Below are positions 1 through 9,373 of a stretch of 27,861 nucleotides of DNA, one piece after another. The stretch is from Hypsibius dujardini (Eukaryota > Tardigrada > Eutardigrada > Parachela > Hypsibiidae): NCBI GenBank assembly GCA_001579985.1, contig LRSR01014585.1:1-27861 (forward strand). The letters run 5' to 3'. The notes beneath the pieces were generated by a model, which did no database searches, had not been told where the DNA came from, and was given only the letters and a program-made list of their open reading frames with translations. Position numbers and translations under genes: made by a program. The first letter of the stretch is position 1; every line of letters starts with the position of its first letter.

Positions 1-2482
1 GCTTCCAGACATTTGACGGCACCGCGACGCACCTTCCAGCTAATGTCCTCGTCATCACTGAACTGACCCTCATCGTCCTCCCTGCAATACAAAATCATGT
101 GTTTGAGAAAGAAGTTTCATCGGATAGCAACAGGCGTATTACGCAAAATACTAACTCAAGAGCGTCGTCCGTTTCGTCTGATCCTTCATAGCTGTAGTTG
201 GGATCATACGACAGGTATTGCAGGGAGACTTCAACAATCTGAAAATTCAACACTTTCTTCCTTTCTTTCAAGATTCGATAAGGAACAGACACTCTGTACC
301 CGTCGACTGGGAAAACTTACCTGAGGAACATAGGGTGTCACATCGGTGTGGCACTTCTGCAGGAACGTCTCCAACGTGTGGAAGACATTCTCCCGCAGCT
401 CATCATCATCCTTTTTTACTAGTTCCAGGACGTAACCGATAAATTGATTCAGATGCTTTCCAAATTGCCGACCGGCAGCACGGCTACGTACATGAACAAA
501 CAATTGCGAAAAATAACTCTAGTTGGGGCAATCTGAAACGTCCGGAACACACCTAATGCCTTCCAGAAACTGTACAACGGTTTTCGCGTCGGCCATGTTG
601 GCGGAATGAGTTAGTTCCCCCAGGACGCGTTTGATCAAAGTATCGAACAGTTCCTCCGGGCACACGTTGACCAGATTGCCTGAAAACAGCAAGCGCCGCC
701 GTTGAAGAACATGTTCTCTTCTCAAATGGAACATTTCGTTTGAACACGTTCTCTTCTCAAATGGAACATTTCGTTGAAGAACACGTTCTCTTCTCAAATG
801 GAACATTTCGTTGAAGAACACGTTCTCTTCTCAAATGGAATATTTCGTTGAAGAACATGTTCTCTTCTCAAATGGAACATTTCGTTGAAGAACATGTTCT
901 CTTCTCAAATGGAACATTTCGTTGAAGAACACGTTCTCTTCTCAAATGGAATATTTCGTTTACACTTACTCAGTGCCGTGATTGCTCGCTTTCGCACAGC
1001 AGGACGCGCATTCTTTAACAGTGGAAAGAAGGCATCCATCAGTCCAGCATGGTGAGATGTCAAATGATCTAACGAACAAAAAACCAGAAATGACTAAAGG
1101 ACAACTGATGCAATCACGCAGACTCAAAACCACGGCATACTTCCGTGCTTCTGCAGAAGCATTCCGATAATCTCCAGAATTTCCAGATGAATAGACACTT
1201 CCGGGACCTAAGGAAAAGCCGAAATATTTTACAAAAAATATGAAGGGAAAGACGTGAAAGGTAAAAACTATACGTTTTCTTTGGAGATGAAGGGATGGAG
1301 TTTGCCGGTAACTCTTTTGGCCAGGTTGCCAACGAGAATCTGATTGGTATTTGGCAGCTCTTGAAAGACTGTCTTGAGTGCTGCATAAAAAGGAAAGGTC
1401 TAATCAATGAAACTGACTCTTTACTTGATGAGGCAGAGAAGACAGTCGTACCCATGCTGGAGATGTCTCGCAGCTGAACATGGTCCTTGTCACATGTCAT
1501 CGTGTTCAGGCATAGCTTATCCACAATCGTCTCGGCACTTGGATCTCGCGCCCTCCGGATTAGCGGTCCAAGGCTGCAAACGGACAGAAAACCCTGTTAA
1601 AATGTTTAGAAGAGGCAGCCTTAAAATGTTTAGAAGATTTCTAGAAAATGTTCCCGTCATAAGTAACAACCCAGCTGGAAAGCACAAGTCGTGTTGCAGA
1701 CGGAATGCTGAATGGCAATAACCACTCGGGACCATCTGGCACACCATGTAACCATAAGGAAGAACAGTGACTGCAAAGCCAAAGTCTTCGATGCCAAGTG
1801 TGCTGCTTCGTATCATTTAGGTCGCTGAAATTCCCTGACGTCCACTATTTCCAATAATAAAAATTTCAACTACGCGAAAAATTGTTAAACTCAAACCAAG
1901 GAAGACTACAAAGTCAAGCGATCAATCGATTGATTGAATAGCTCTATTTTCCCCATTGCTGAGTAGTAAAACGTAAAAAACAAACCCATCAATACGCAGG
2001 AGAAGCAAACCCTAGTCTCTCCATGCCACAAAGTCAAACCACACAAATTTAAAATTTGAGAATATGCAACAGAAAAAAATATGATTAAGTCACAATCATG
2101 CCAATCGGCTTGAGATAAAAGAGTGAATCGGGGAACTCACCATTTCACCGCTAGGTTCTGCACTTCGCCATTTTTGTCATCGAGCGCCTTTAGTACGCCA
2201 CTCACTACCTGCAAGAAGAAACTGCTAAATTCCCTGCACAGCTCAAAAATGCCCACTAGCCCTAACCTTCTTTTCCGTCTCATCGTCCAACTGCAGGGAC
2301 TCCTTCTGGAGCTCATTGATCAAATCATTTGCTGCCATGTATCGAAAATCCTTGTCCGGCGAGCTCAACTGCAAGCCACAAGATGCAGACAATTAGAATA
2401 CCGAACTGATTATCATTTTTCAGTATTAAATTACAGTTACCTTTTCCAGCAGCGTGGTGATGGTGTACGTCTGGGTCGCCAT
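1..2482 (-). CDS. CAND1: CAND1, cullin-associated NEDD8-dissociated protein 1, N-terminal part (partial at left edge)
   Basis: CAND1 is a large HEAT-repeat protein of cytosol and nucleus that wraps unneddylated cullin-RING ligases and exchanges their substrate receptors. Exons assembled on the minus strand: 2482-2441, 2368-2267, 2208-2141, 1573-1452, 1380-1274, 1207-1141, 1068-970, 679-553, 483-321, 238-156 and 81-1. All junctions are GT-AG and keep frame, giving about 353 of the usual roughly 1230 residues. The start MATQTYTITTLLEK matches the family N terminus. Other matching blocks are DKDFRYMAANDL, DKNGEVQNLAVKC, VQLRDISSM, AVRKRAITAL, DDDELREN and YLSYDPNYSYE, then an acidic loop ending in DEDISWKVRR. 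The gene runs off the left edge before the middle HEAT repeats. The 680-969 intron carries a 37-bp minisatellite. The identification is by recalled similarity to animal CAND1; the exon ends are my reading. Confidence 0.95.
701..957. repeat. 37-bp minisatellite, seven copies, in a CAND1 intron
   Basis: Seven head-to-tail units fill most of the 680-969 intron: units begin at 701, 738, 773, 810, 847, 884 and 921. The second unit is 35 bp because of a small deletion; the others are 37 bp. Copies differ mainly at two C/T positions. Each unit starts GTTGAAGAAC and holds the palindrome GAACATGTTC or its one-base variant GAACACGTTC. The array makes spurious open frames on the minus strand that are not coding. 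Confidence 0.95.
1574..2140 (-). other. CAND1 intron, 567 bp, no other gene seen
   Basis: This is the longest CAND1 intron in the window. It is bounded by a donor GTGAG at 2140 and an acceptor TTTGCAG ending at 1574. It is AT-rich, with a TGATTGATT-type word near 1925. I see no conserved peptide in either strand. Confidence 0.7.
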
Positions 2483-3163
2483 TTTGTTTTTCCTATCTTC
2501 CTGTCCCCCAGCCTCTCCTAAATGGACGGGGGGAAGAGTCCTCCCAGATGCTAGTTTCCAGTTCTGATGTTCATGGAATTGTGTGCGAATCTTTTTCACA
2601 ATTCCGGTCGGAAATGGCACAGAATTAAAAGCGACAATCGGCCATCGGGACCGGGAAATTATGGAGGTGCAAAGACCCACTTGCGCACTGGCATTTGTGG
2701 AAGAACTGCTGATTTGTAAGCAGCACGAGAGTAAACTTATTGAAATTACGCAGTTAGTTGAACAAATTCCCTGTCATTGCGATGGCATGAAAGTGGGCTG
2801 CATTACAGATTAGGGAGGCTCAGCGAGGGTTGATTTCTACTGCAATTCAAACAAACTACCGGAACAGCTGATAGTGGGCGTCGCCAGAATCGGGCCCAAT
2901 TGAACCCCACTCAATAGCCTACGAGGGGACGGAAGAGTAAGTCCCGCCCCCCTGTCCCCTGACTAATCACAGACGAAACGATCTTCGTCTGATTATGATA
3001 GCTCACAAAAAATCAAATCATATATTGCTCTTTCATTTATTCCGTATGCGCATCACTTGCAAAGTCTGAAGAAGTCCAACCGCTGGAAACGCAGTTTTGC
3101 TCCGCTGTGCCTTCTAATTCTGTGTGGATTTTTCAACTGATTCTGATTGGAACAGACACAGGC
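2483..3163. promoter_or_regulatory. Divergent promoter gap between CAND1 and the FAM162-like gene
   Basis: The two genes are transcribed away from each other, and their start codons lie 681 bp apart, so this stretch should hold both promoters and 5'UTRs. No TATA box stands out. A plus-strand open frame at 2583-2813 exists, but I recognise no family in it and treat it as chance. Confidence 0.5.
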
Positions 3164-4054
3164 ATGGCTTCAATAATGAGGCATCTTGTCCGACCGAAGA
3201 GTATCAGCCAGCTGTCCGTGTGGTCACGCTGTCAGTCTCAGGAGTCTTCTGCGCCTTCTTCGATCCCTAAAAGCAGTGAGTTAATTTTTTTCGTTGAACC
3301 GGGTTAAGCACGGATATAAATGATGTTATTGTTATAGAACTGTCGAATTACTCTAAGCGCGTGTTGGTTTGGACAAAGCGTTATCCGAATCTGGAGTCTG
3401 TTCCAGACAATGTTCCGTAAGCCTTTTTTCGTTATACAATCGTTAGCCGGTTGATTCATTGATTTGTTGTATAGCTGCGAGTTCACTTGTTGATTATAGT
3501 CGATTGATTGGTCACTTGCATGTTTCCACGATACAGTAGTTTAGCTGTCATTCGGTTGCATTAGCGATTGGTATTGGATTATATGCTTAGCTATATCTTT
3601 TTTCTTCATGTTACATATTTACGTTTAGATTTAGATCGATTGAGGGATTGGATTGATGCTCGACATTCTTTGCAAGAGGAAGAAGAATGGGATTGATAAA
3701 TTATTTTTCAGGGCGTCTGTCATGTCAAGAGCATATGATCGATTCCGTTGGAAGCTGGCAATGATTGGGATGGGGCTGACTATCCTGGGTAGCATCGGTA
3801 TGGTGATTTCCGGCAAAAGGTATGGTGGGAAGTTGAAACAGTGCCGCTCTTCACCGAGTCCCGATCATTTTGTTGTTATGTGGAATTGGCATAGTTGTGT
3901 CATATGAGAATATAGTTCAGTCCCGTTGCTTAAAAGAGCACACACCAATAATTCTGTTATGTTTTTCAGGGCTGCCGCTCGAGGGGAGAGTACGTTAAAG
4001 AAAGGCCTGGCTTGGCACGAAGAACTTAAGCCCGGATCTACCAAATCGATTTGA
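3164..4054 (+). CDS. FAM162/UPF0389-family single-pass mitochondrial membrane protein
   Basis: Four exons, 3164-3275, 3338-3416, 3712-3819 and 3970-4054, join in frame through GT-AG introns to a 127-residue protein. Residues 1-37 are basic and serine-rich, like a mitochondrial targeting region. Next comes YSKRVLVWTKRYPNLESVPDNVP, written here in two parts: YSKRVLVWTKRY at about 41-52, followed by the proline-containing PDNVP. This is the pre-membrane block of the FAM162 family. One hydrophobic helix lies at about 79-97 (LAMIGMGLTILGSIGMVIS), followed by GKRAAARGESTLKK, where human FAM162A has GKKAAQRHETL. In mammals the family is mitochondrial and has been linked to hypoxia-induced cell death; the role here is unknown. 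An in-frame ATG at 3107 would add 19 residues. I prefer 3164 because the extra stretch is not conserved-looking and an acceptor-like CACAG sits just before it. Confidence 0.82.
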
Positions 4055-4777
4055 TTTTTTGCCCTACCCTTCTCTCAGGTAGAGAGCTCTTTCATTTGTT
4101 TTTCTCGTTTTCATTTTCGCGTGATGATTGCTTATTCATGTTATTTGAGGCTTGTGCCGGTAGACGCAGTATTCGATTGATTGCTCCTTACTGGCGTTTT
4201 CAAGAACACCGCGGATGGTCTCACTCAACTACTAAACTGACCTACGTTATTTGCCTTCCATTGAATAATCCGCCGGCGTCTTCCGAAAAGTTGAAATATC
4301 ACACGAGTCTAAAATATCTTGGCTATGTTTTCGGCGTAATTTCGGTTCACAGAATTCAGTCAAGTCCTTTCACCACGAGTCCAGGACTGCTCCATTAAAG
4401 CGTGTTTCATTATTCGCTAGCAGGTAGCGCTCTTCTCAATTGCCAGTTTCCTTGAGACGGTCGATTGTGAATTGTGATCGATTGGTATCATGTTATGATT
4501 CCGCGATGCGATAACTAACTTGACTGCTCAGAAGACAGGACCTATGGGGCCCTGTGTTACTGTCAACTGTTAATCGATCGCAGATGCACTGTGAGAGTAT
4601 GGAACAGTCCGTATGCATGCAGAGCTTGTCATTCTCACAATACTGATGTGAGTCTTTTCATCCCGATCTTGCTCCTAGTAACCTCTAATTTCTTAGCTTT
4701 TCGGGTTCTGATTGTGTCTGCCTGCACGATAATTGCCAACCCAAGTGAACAAAGTCAGATCAAAACTCAACATCGCC
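4055..4777 (+). other. Gap between the FAM162-like gene and GFRP; probable UTRs
   Basis: This should hold the 3'UTR of the upstream gene and the promoter and 5'UTR of GFRP. An ATTAAA at 4394-4399 is a possible weak polyadenylation signal. A donor-like GATGTGAGT near 4648 and an acceptor-like AATTTCTTAG ending near 4697 could bound a 5'UTR intron of GFRP. A 115-codon open frame beginning at 4051 has no recognisable content. Confidence 0.45.
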
Positions 4778-5086
4778 ATGCCGTACGCCCTGATAAGCAC
4801 CGAGATCCGACTGGAATTTGGGCCGACCATAGTGGGAGACGCCGACGCTGATCCGGAATTGATGGACTATCTCGGAGCTAAACTGCTGACATTCTACGGG
4901 AACAATTTCCAGGAGTACCGGACTCAAGACGTCCCAAGAGTTGTGCTCAACAAGCTTGCCCTACGCGGGTATAGAGTGGAAGGCATGGCAGGGATTGGGC
5001 AGACTTGCATCTGGACGCTCTTCAAGCCGGACGAAAAGGATGCGACAGACGTGGCAAATGTCGAGAACGCCAAGCCTTCGGGTTGA
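4778..5086 (+). CDS. GCHFR: GTP cyclohydrolase I feedback regulatory protein (GFRP)
   Basis: This is a single coding exon of 102 codons. GFRP binds GTP cyclohydrolase I as a pentamer on each face of the decamer. It transmits inhibition by tetrahydrobiopterin and activation by phenylalanine, so it sets BH4 supply for aromatic amino-acid hydroxylases. The match to the animal family is nearly full length and collinear: MPYALISTEIRLEFGPT, then VGD, DPELM, LGA, GNNF, EY, PRVVLNKL, RGYRV and GIGQTCIW. The family is usually about 84 residues. Here an extra charged tail of about 18 residues follows the conserved end (from DEKDATDV to the stop). An in-frame ATG at 4733 would add 15 residues, but 4778 matches the conserved MPY start. 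GTP cyclohydrolase itself is not in the window. Confidence 0.93.
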   Translation: MPYALISTEIRLEFGPTIVGDADADPELMDYLGAKLLTFYGNNFQEYRTQDVPRVVLNKLALRGYRVEGMAGIGQTCIWTLFKPDEKDATDVANVENAKPSG

Positions 5087-5577
5087 TGTTGCATGGGACT
5101 GATTTGTCTGTATGGAAAAACTTTTGCATATAGAGTAGTCGGGATCCGAGTCGCGTATACTATAAGACTACAGCTACAACCTCTCTTAATTCTCTGCCTT
5201 TCCTAAATTACACTTCGCTGACTTACATTTTCGCTAATACGTTGCTGTTTTCTCATCTTCCTTTTCGATAATTGATTGCTAGTTGCTTCCAAACCTGACC
5301 GTGAGCGGTATGTCTTGCGAAGACGAAAAAGAAACACGAATTGGCCTTCGTTAGTTCCTTTTCATCTGTAGTAGCACATGTGTCAACAAGATGGCCCTAA
5401 CCTAGTCAAGCCATTTAGCTCGCTCAGTGCACGCCAACCGAGGTAAGTGGCCTGATTCGGTTAGTGCTATCTTGCGGGCACGTATGTATGTGTAGGCAGA
5501 CATGACTGCTCCCCTAAGCCCCAGTGTTCTGCCTGTTCCGTCTGTGTGAAAAACTGCGAGACAGTGCGATGAATGCT
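5087..5577. other. Convergent 3' region between GFRP and RPLP0
   Basis: GFRP (+) and RPLP0 (-) converge here. I see no coding region; the stretch should hold the 3'UTR of GFRP. No canonical AATAAA for GFRP is obvious. Confidence 0.5.
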
Positions 5578-5583
5578 TTTATT
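5578..5583 (-). terminator. Polyadenylation signal of RPLP0
   Basis: TTTATT on the plus strand reads AATAAA on the minus strand, 38 bases past the RPLP0 stop codon. This implies a very short 3'UTR, as is usual for ribosomal protein genes. Confidence 0.7.
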
Positions 5584-5621
5584 TTCATCGAGAACCGAGA
5601 CGAAATAGAAACCGAGCAAGT

Positions 5622-7282
5622 TTAGTCGAAAAGACCACCAAAACCGGCACCATCCTCCTCCTCCTCTTCTTTCTCCTCCTTTGCGGGCTTCTTCTCTTCC
5701 TTCGCCGCAGCTGGTGCGGCGGCTGCGGCCTTTGGAGCAGCTGCAGCGGCGGCCGCAGCAAACTTCGAAGGATCCTTCAGGATTTCCAGGATCTACAAAC
5801 GAACGAGACAACGGCGTCAGAATGCACATCAGAACCTCTTAACAGCAGAAAAATTACCTTTTCGGCCTGCTTGAATGACAAATCGCTGGTGGATGCAACA
5901 GCGATCAAGTTCTTGTAGCCATTCAGCACGGAGTGCGGCACAGACACCTTGGTGGGATAACCAACCGCCAAGCTGAGAGCAGCAACGTTGGACATGCCCT
6001 GAAAATGAAATGCGAGAAGTCGTTTTCATTCCGTGCGAACCCCAAAAACCGGCCCAAAACAGAAGGACTAAAGGAAAAACTAAAATGTACTGAAACATGA
6101 CAAAACAAACCTCCAAGAATTTGGCTCGAAGAACATCGGGCGTGATGTCCAAAATCGACGGATCGTAAGTCGAGCCGTTGTCGTACACCTGACGCACCAC
6201 CAAACCGTAGGAGAAGGGATAGATCTTCAACATGTTCAACAGCGTAGCTTCGGACGCTCCGACGCGATCTCCTTGCTTGACGAGATGTACTTCAGTCTGT
6301 AAGAAGCAGCAAAACACGAAAATTCAGAGGACAATTTTGTAATAAGCAAACACCTATACGCAAAGCATGGTCACTTTCTCAGCTCGGGTACGCGTGTTAA
6401 TCTCAGAGAGCATAACTGAGAGGCCGTGGGCCTCCTATTTCTAGGTACGGCATCAGAGAGTCTCAATCCGCGCTTTCATCCTAATGGTGACTGCTGGTGG
6501 ATCTTATTCACTTCTGCCAATCAGGCACGCTTACCAAGATTTCAATTGTTCCCTTAGCGATCTTGGTGGGGATTTGCAGGGCCTGGAAGAAAGAGGTTTT
6601 CTCGGGACCCAGACCGGTGTTCTGCGGCGGCACCTTGACATCAACCGGGGCGAGAGCACCCGCCTTCGCTGGAGCGGCCACCTTTAAGTAAAAACATAAA
6701 TTGTGCAATGAACTAATCAACCAATCAACTGTCGATCACAACTGCATACCTTATTAGCCACCAACAAGGTCCGAACTTCGGCTAAGTCTCCCTTCGTGAA
6801 GACGAATCCGATGTTTTCCTTGATATGCGGCAGCAACCTGCAACATTCCAAGAAATTAATCCCCAGAAAACAATCAAACCGATAAGCGATTTTTCCAGAA
6901 ACTCAAGCAGCGAAAAAATTGTCAGATTAGCGACGTCAAAGTAAAATCAATGCTGCCTAAAAAGACCCTCATCAACACGGGACAGTCATCAACCAATCTT
7001 TTTCTTGGCTTCCCCCTGACAAATGCCTCAAGGCGTATTTGCAGTCGCTTACTTTTCCAGCGTCGGGTTGGACTCCAGATTGCCGCGCAGTGCCTTGCGG
7101 ATCATGGTGTTCTTTCCATTGAGGACGACGGCCTGGCCTCGGAGCGAAATGCGGATCTGCTGCATCTGCTTCGAGCCGACATTGTCCACTCCCACCACGA
7201 AGCATCGTGGGTACTCCTCGAAGAGTTCGACTAGCTTGGTGAAGTATGCGGCCTTCCAGGCGGTCCTGTCTTCTCGAACCAT
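5622..7282 (-). CDS. RPLP0: Large-subunit ribosomal stalk protein P0 (uL10)
   Basis: Six coding exons on the minus strand, 7282-7053, 6837-6750, 6681-6535, 6296-6111, 5998-5858 and 5792-5622, give 320 residues (human P0 has 317). P0 anchors the P1/P2 stalk at the GTPase-associated centre of the 60S subunit. The rRNA-binding domain starts [20 protein letters not shown] and includes [22 protein letters not shown] and [18 protein letters not shown]. The next blocks are [30 protein letters not shown] and [15 protein letters not shown], followed by [17 protein letters not shown]. The tail is Ala-rich, then an acidic Glu run, ending GAGFGGLFD. Animal P0, P1 and P2 normally end MGFGLFD, so the extra glycine and missing methionine are odd. 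The 5'UTR appears split: exon 7322-7283 has an acceptor TTGCAG, and an upstream exon ends at 7400 with donor GTAAGAG. Confidence 0.98.
6370..6491 (-). ncRNA. Weak box C/D snoRNA-like candidate in an RPLP0 intron
   Basis: On the minus strand GTCAC (6491-6487), GGATGA (6481-6476), CTGA (6382-6379) and GTGAC (6374-6370) are arranged like an outer stem, box C, box D and closing stem. The CTGA lies 82 nt upstream of the 3' splice site. The C-like box has a mismatch (GGATGA instead of TGATGA), the loops beside the stem are long, and 122 nt is large for the class. The intron also contains a hairpin GAGGCC-GTG-GGCCTC near 6420. Confidence 0.15.
6912..7003 (-). ncRNA. Candidate intronic box C/D snoRNA inside RPLP0
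   Basis: In the RPLP0 intron 7052-6838, on the sense (minus) strand, TTGATGA (6992-6986) can be box C and CTGA (6925-6922) box D. Directly outside them, ATTG (6997-6994) and CAAT (6921-6918) pair, and the pairing extends through A-rich and T-rich flanks as a terminal stem. The RNA would be about 80-90 nt. Box D lies about 84 nt upstream of the 3' splice site, the spacing typical of intron-encoded C/D snoRNAs in animals. The would-be guide just before box D is GACGTCGCTAAT. A second TGATGA occurs at 6974-6969. I could not match the guide to rRNA from memory, and box C starts with T rather than a purine. Confidence 0.35.
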
Positions 7283-7400
7283 CTTTGTGGATTTCAAGAG
7301 AGCCCAAATTGGGTTTAAAGACCTGCAACAAAAACGGACACGTAAAGAAATCAGCTGTGGCAATGAAGAAAATATTTTTATTTCCCATACGACTCTTACC

Positions 7401-8094
7401 AGGACTTGATTTAGAGATGGAAAAACGTGGTGGAGAGGTGGCGGACCAAAATGTGGAGGAATTTCCGGAGAAATTTTGCGATTAAATGCCGATGTGGCGA
7501 CCCGGGTTTCTTCTTTCAAGCTGATCGCACTCGCACACATGCGGCATCGGCATGCGATCACAATTCCAGCTCCATTCTTCCAAAAAAAACTCCCAATTGT
7601 ACTGTATGGGCACGACTACCAGACATCCAATTCCAACATGGCCTTCCACAGTGGATCCGATTATTTTGCCCGAGTCGTACATCCCGGTCAGCGGATCTTT
7701 TAACCGAGCATAGGGTGACAAGAGGCCTGATCAATCGATCGATTGAATGCATGAAGGTGCTGTTGAGCTAACATCAAACAGCAGTTTCCATAGATTTGCA
7801 AATATTCTACGGTAATCTCCCGCGAAACTGCTGCTATGGTCAGTCTGCCATTGTTGTGGTCTGCGAAGATCGTCCTGCTGCAGAAATCCCCTCGCCATAT
7901 TGCCAATATTTTGGGTAGATATCATTCCGGGTTGAGGAATCCAGGTGAGGACGGAATATTGATTGCCTAAAAACACCCCAAAATTTTAATCTCGTAATAA
8001 AAACACCCCAAAATGTTCATCTCGTAATCACGTGAATTTGCCTTTCCCCGCAGGTCTTCGCCAGATTCAAGTGCCCCTTCGAACTCTCTCAAAA
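7401..8094. promoter_or_regulatory. Divergent promoter gap between RPLP0 and the Mpv17-like gene
   Basis: The genes point away from each other. The gap holds a 30-bp direct duplication at 7969-8028, followed at once by a palindromic TCACGTGA E-box (8028-8035). An acceptor-like CTTTCCCCGCAG ending at 8053 suggests a 5'UTR intron in the Mpv17-like gene. Open frames across 7430-7980 on both strands show no recognisable domain. Confidence 0.5.
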
Positions 8095-9297
8095 ATGACT
8101 GCTGCACCGGAAGCGCGCCCGCCCGCTAATGGAAACGCAATAGTGAGATTTTGGAATGGCTACCTTCGATTTACCGGTAAAGTTAAGGGGAATCATCTGT
8201 CTTTCCCGATGTCTTTTCTAGTTTTCTCAACTTTTAGTGGTCTAACGAGCTATTGATGTTCAGCGTACTAAGAATGTAAAATTGTTTTGAATCGAATCGA
8301 GGGAGAGCTGCGGCAGTCAGGGGGAGCGACGTGAGTCAGGCTCACGATCAGAGCTGACGAAATTGAACTGAACATTTGTATTTTATACATTCAGAGTTTA
8401 AATAAAGTACCAGCAAAATCTAAGTAAAGTTTAGGTATTCAAATTTTCCAGCAAAACTTTCAGTCTTCATCTGAAACACAGGTTAATTAAAGTATTTATT
8501 AACAGTAATGTTAAAAAGTAAAGTTGAAAGTGTTTTCGACTGGTTGTTTGATTGATTGGAGTAAATCTTCAGGGCCTGTGTAATCTCTTGCTTGATTGAT
8601 AGATCAGTATAAGCTGCTCAAATAGTTGTCTGTGACGTCGCAGTGCTAGTACTAACACTGCTTTCGCCGATTTATTTGGATGCTTTCATCTGAAAGCCAA
8701 GTATTTACAGATGCATATCCCCTTCGGACTCAAGGCCTCACGGCAGTCATTTTCGCGGGTCTTGGAAATTTTATCTCACAGACTGTTGTGGAGAAACGCT
8801 CCCTCAGAACTCTCGACTGGAACAGTATTATCAAGTTCATGGTGATTGGCGGCACTGTCACATTTCCCATTATAAGGAGCTGGTTCTGGACACTGGAAAG
8901 GATAGTGAAGCCTAGCCAATTCGCAGCGGTAAAGAAGGTTCTCATCGATCAGCTTTTATTTGCGCCGGTCTTCTTGGCGTCATTTATTTTGCTGATGGGC
9001 TGCGTCGAGGGAACGGGTTGGGAGGATGCAAAGGAGAGGCTTTCGCATGTAAGATATTGATTTCACAAATTTCTCTAACCAGTTCCTTCAGCTCGAACAT
9101 TGATAACTAATCTGACAGACAATGAAACATAGGGGCAGTTAAACCGAAGGACAAGGTATAGACAGACACTGACGGACAGTCACCCATTCAGACGGAGAAA
9201 GACAGTCTCAGACAGAAAATTACCGAAAAAAAACAGGCAGATAGAGAGACAGACAGGTGGGCAGACGGGTGGGCAGACAGACAGGCTGACAATCAGT

Positions 9298-9341
<44 letters not shown>

Positions 9342-9342
9342 A

Positions 9343-9373
<31 letters not shown>

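Noticed and set aside
2583-2813. 76-codon plus-strand open frame in the CAND1/FAM162 gap
   Set aside because: No recognised domain, overlaps the presumed CAND1 promoter, and no splice or codon evidence beyond being open.
4051-4398. 115-codon open frame after the FAM162-like gene
   Set aside because: Starts inside the previous stop region, composition matches non-coding flanks, no family recognised; best read as 3'UTR.
7430-7980. Open frames on both strands between RPLP0 and the Mpv17-like gene
   Set aside because: Peptides such as MYDSGKIIGSTVEGHVG look plausible but match no family I know, and overlapping frames on both strands point to chance.
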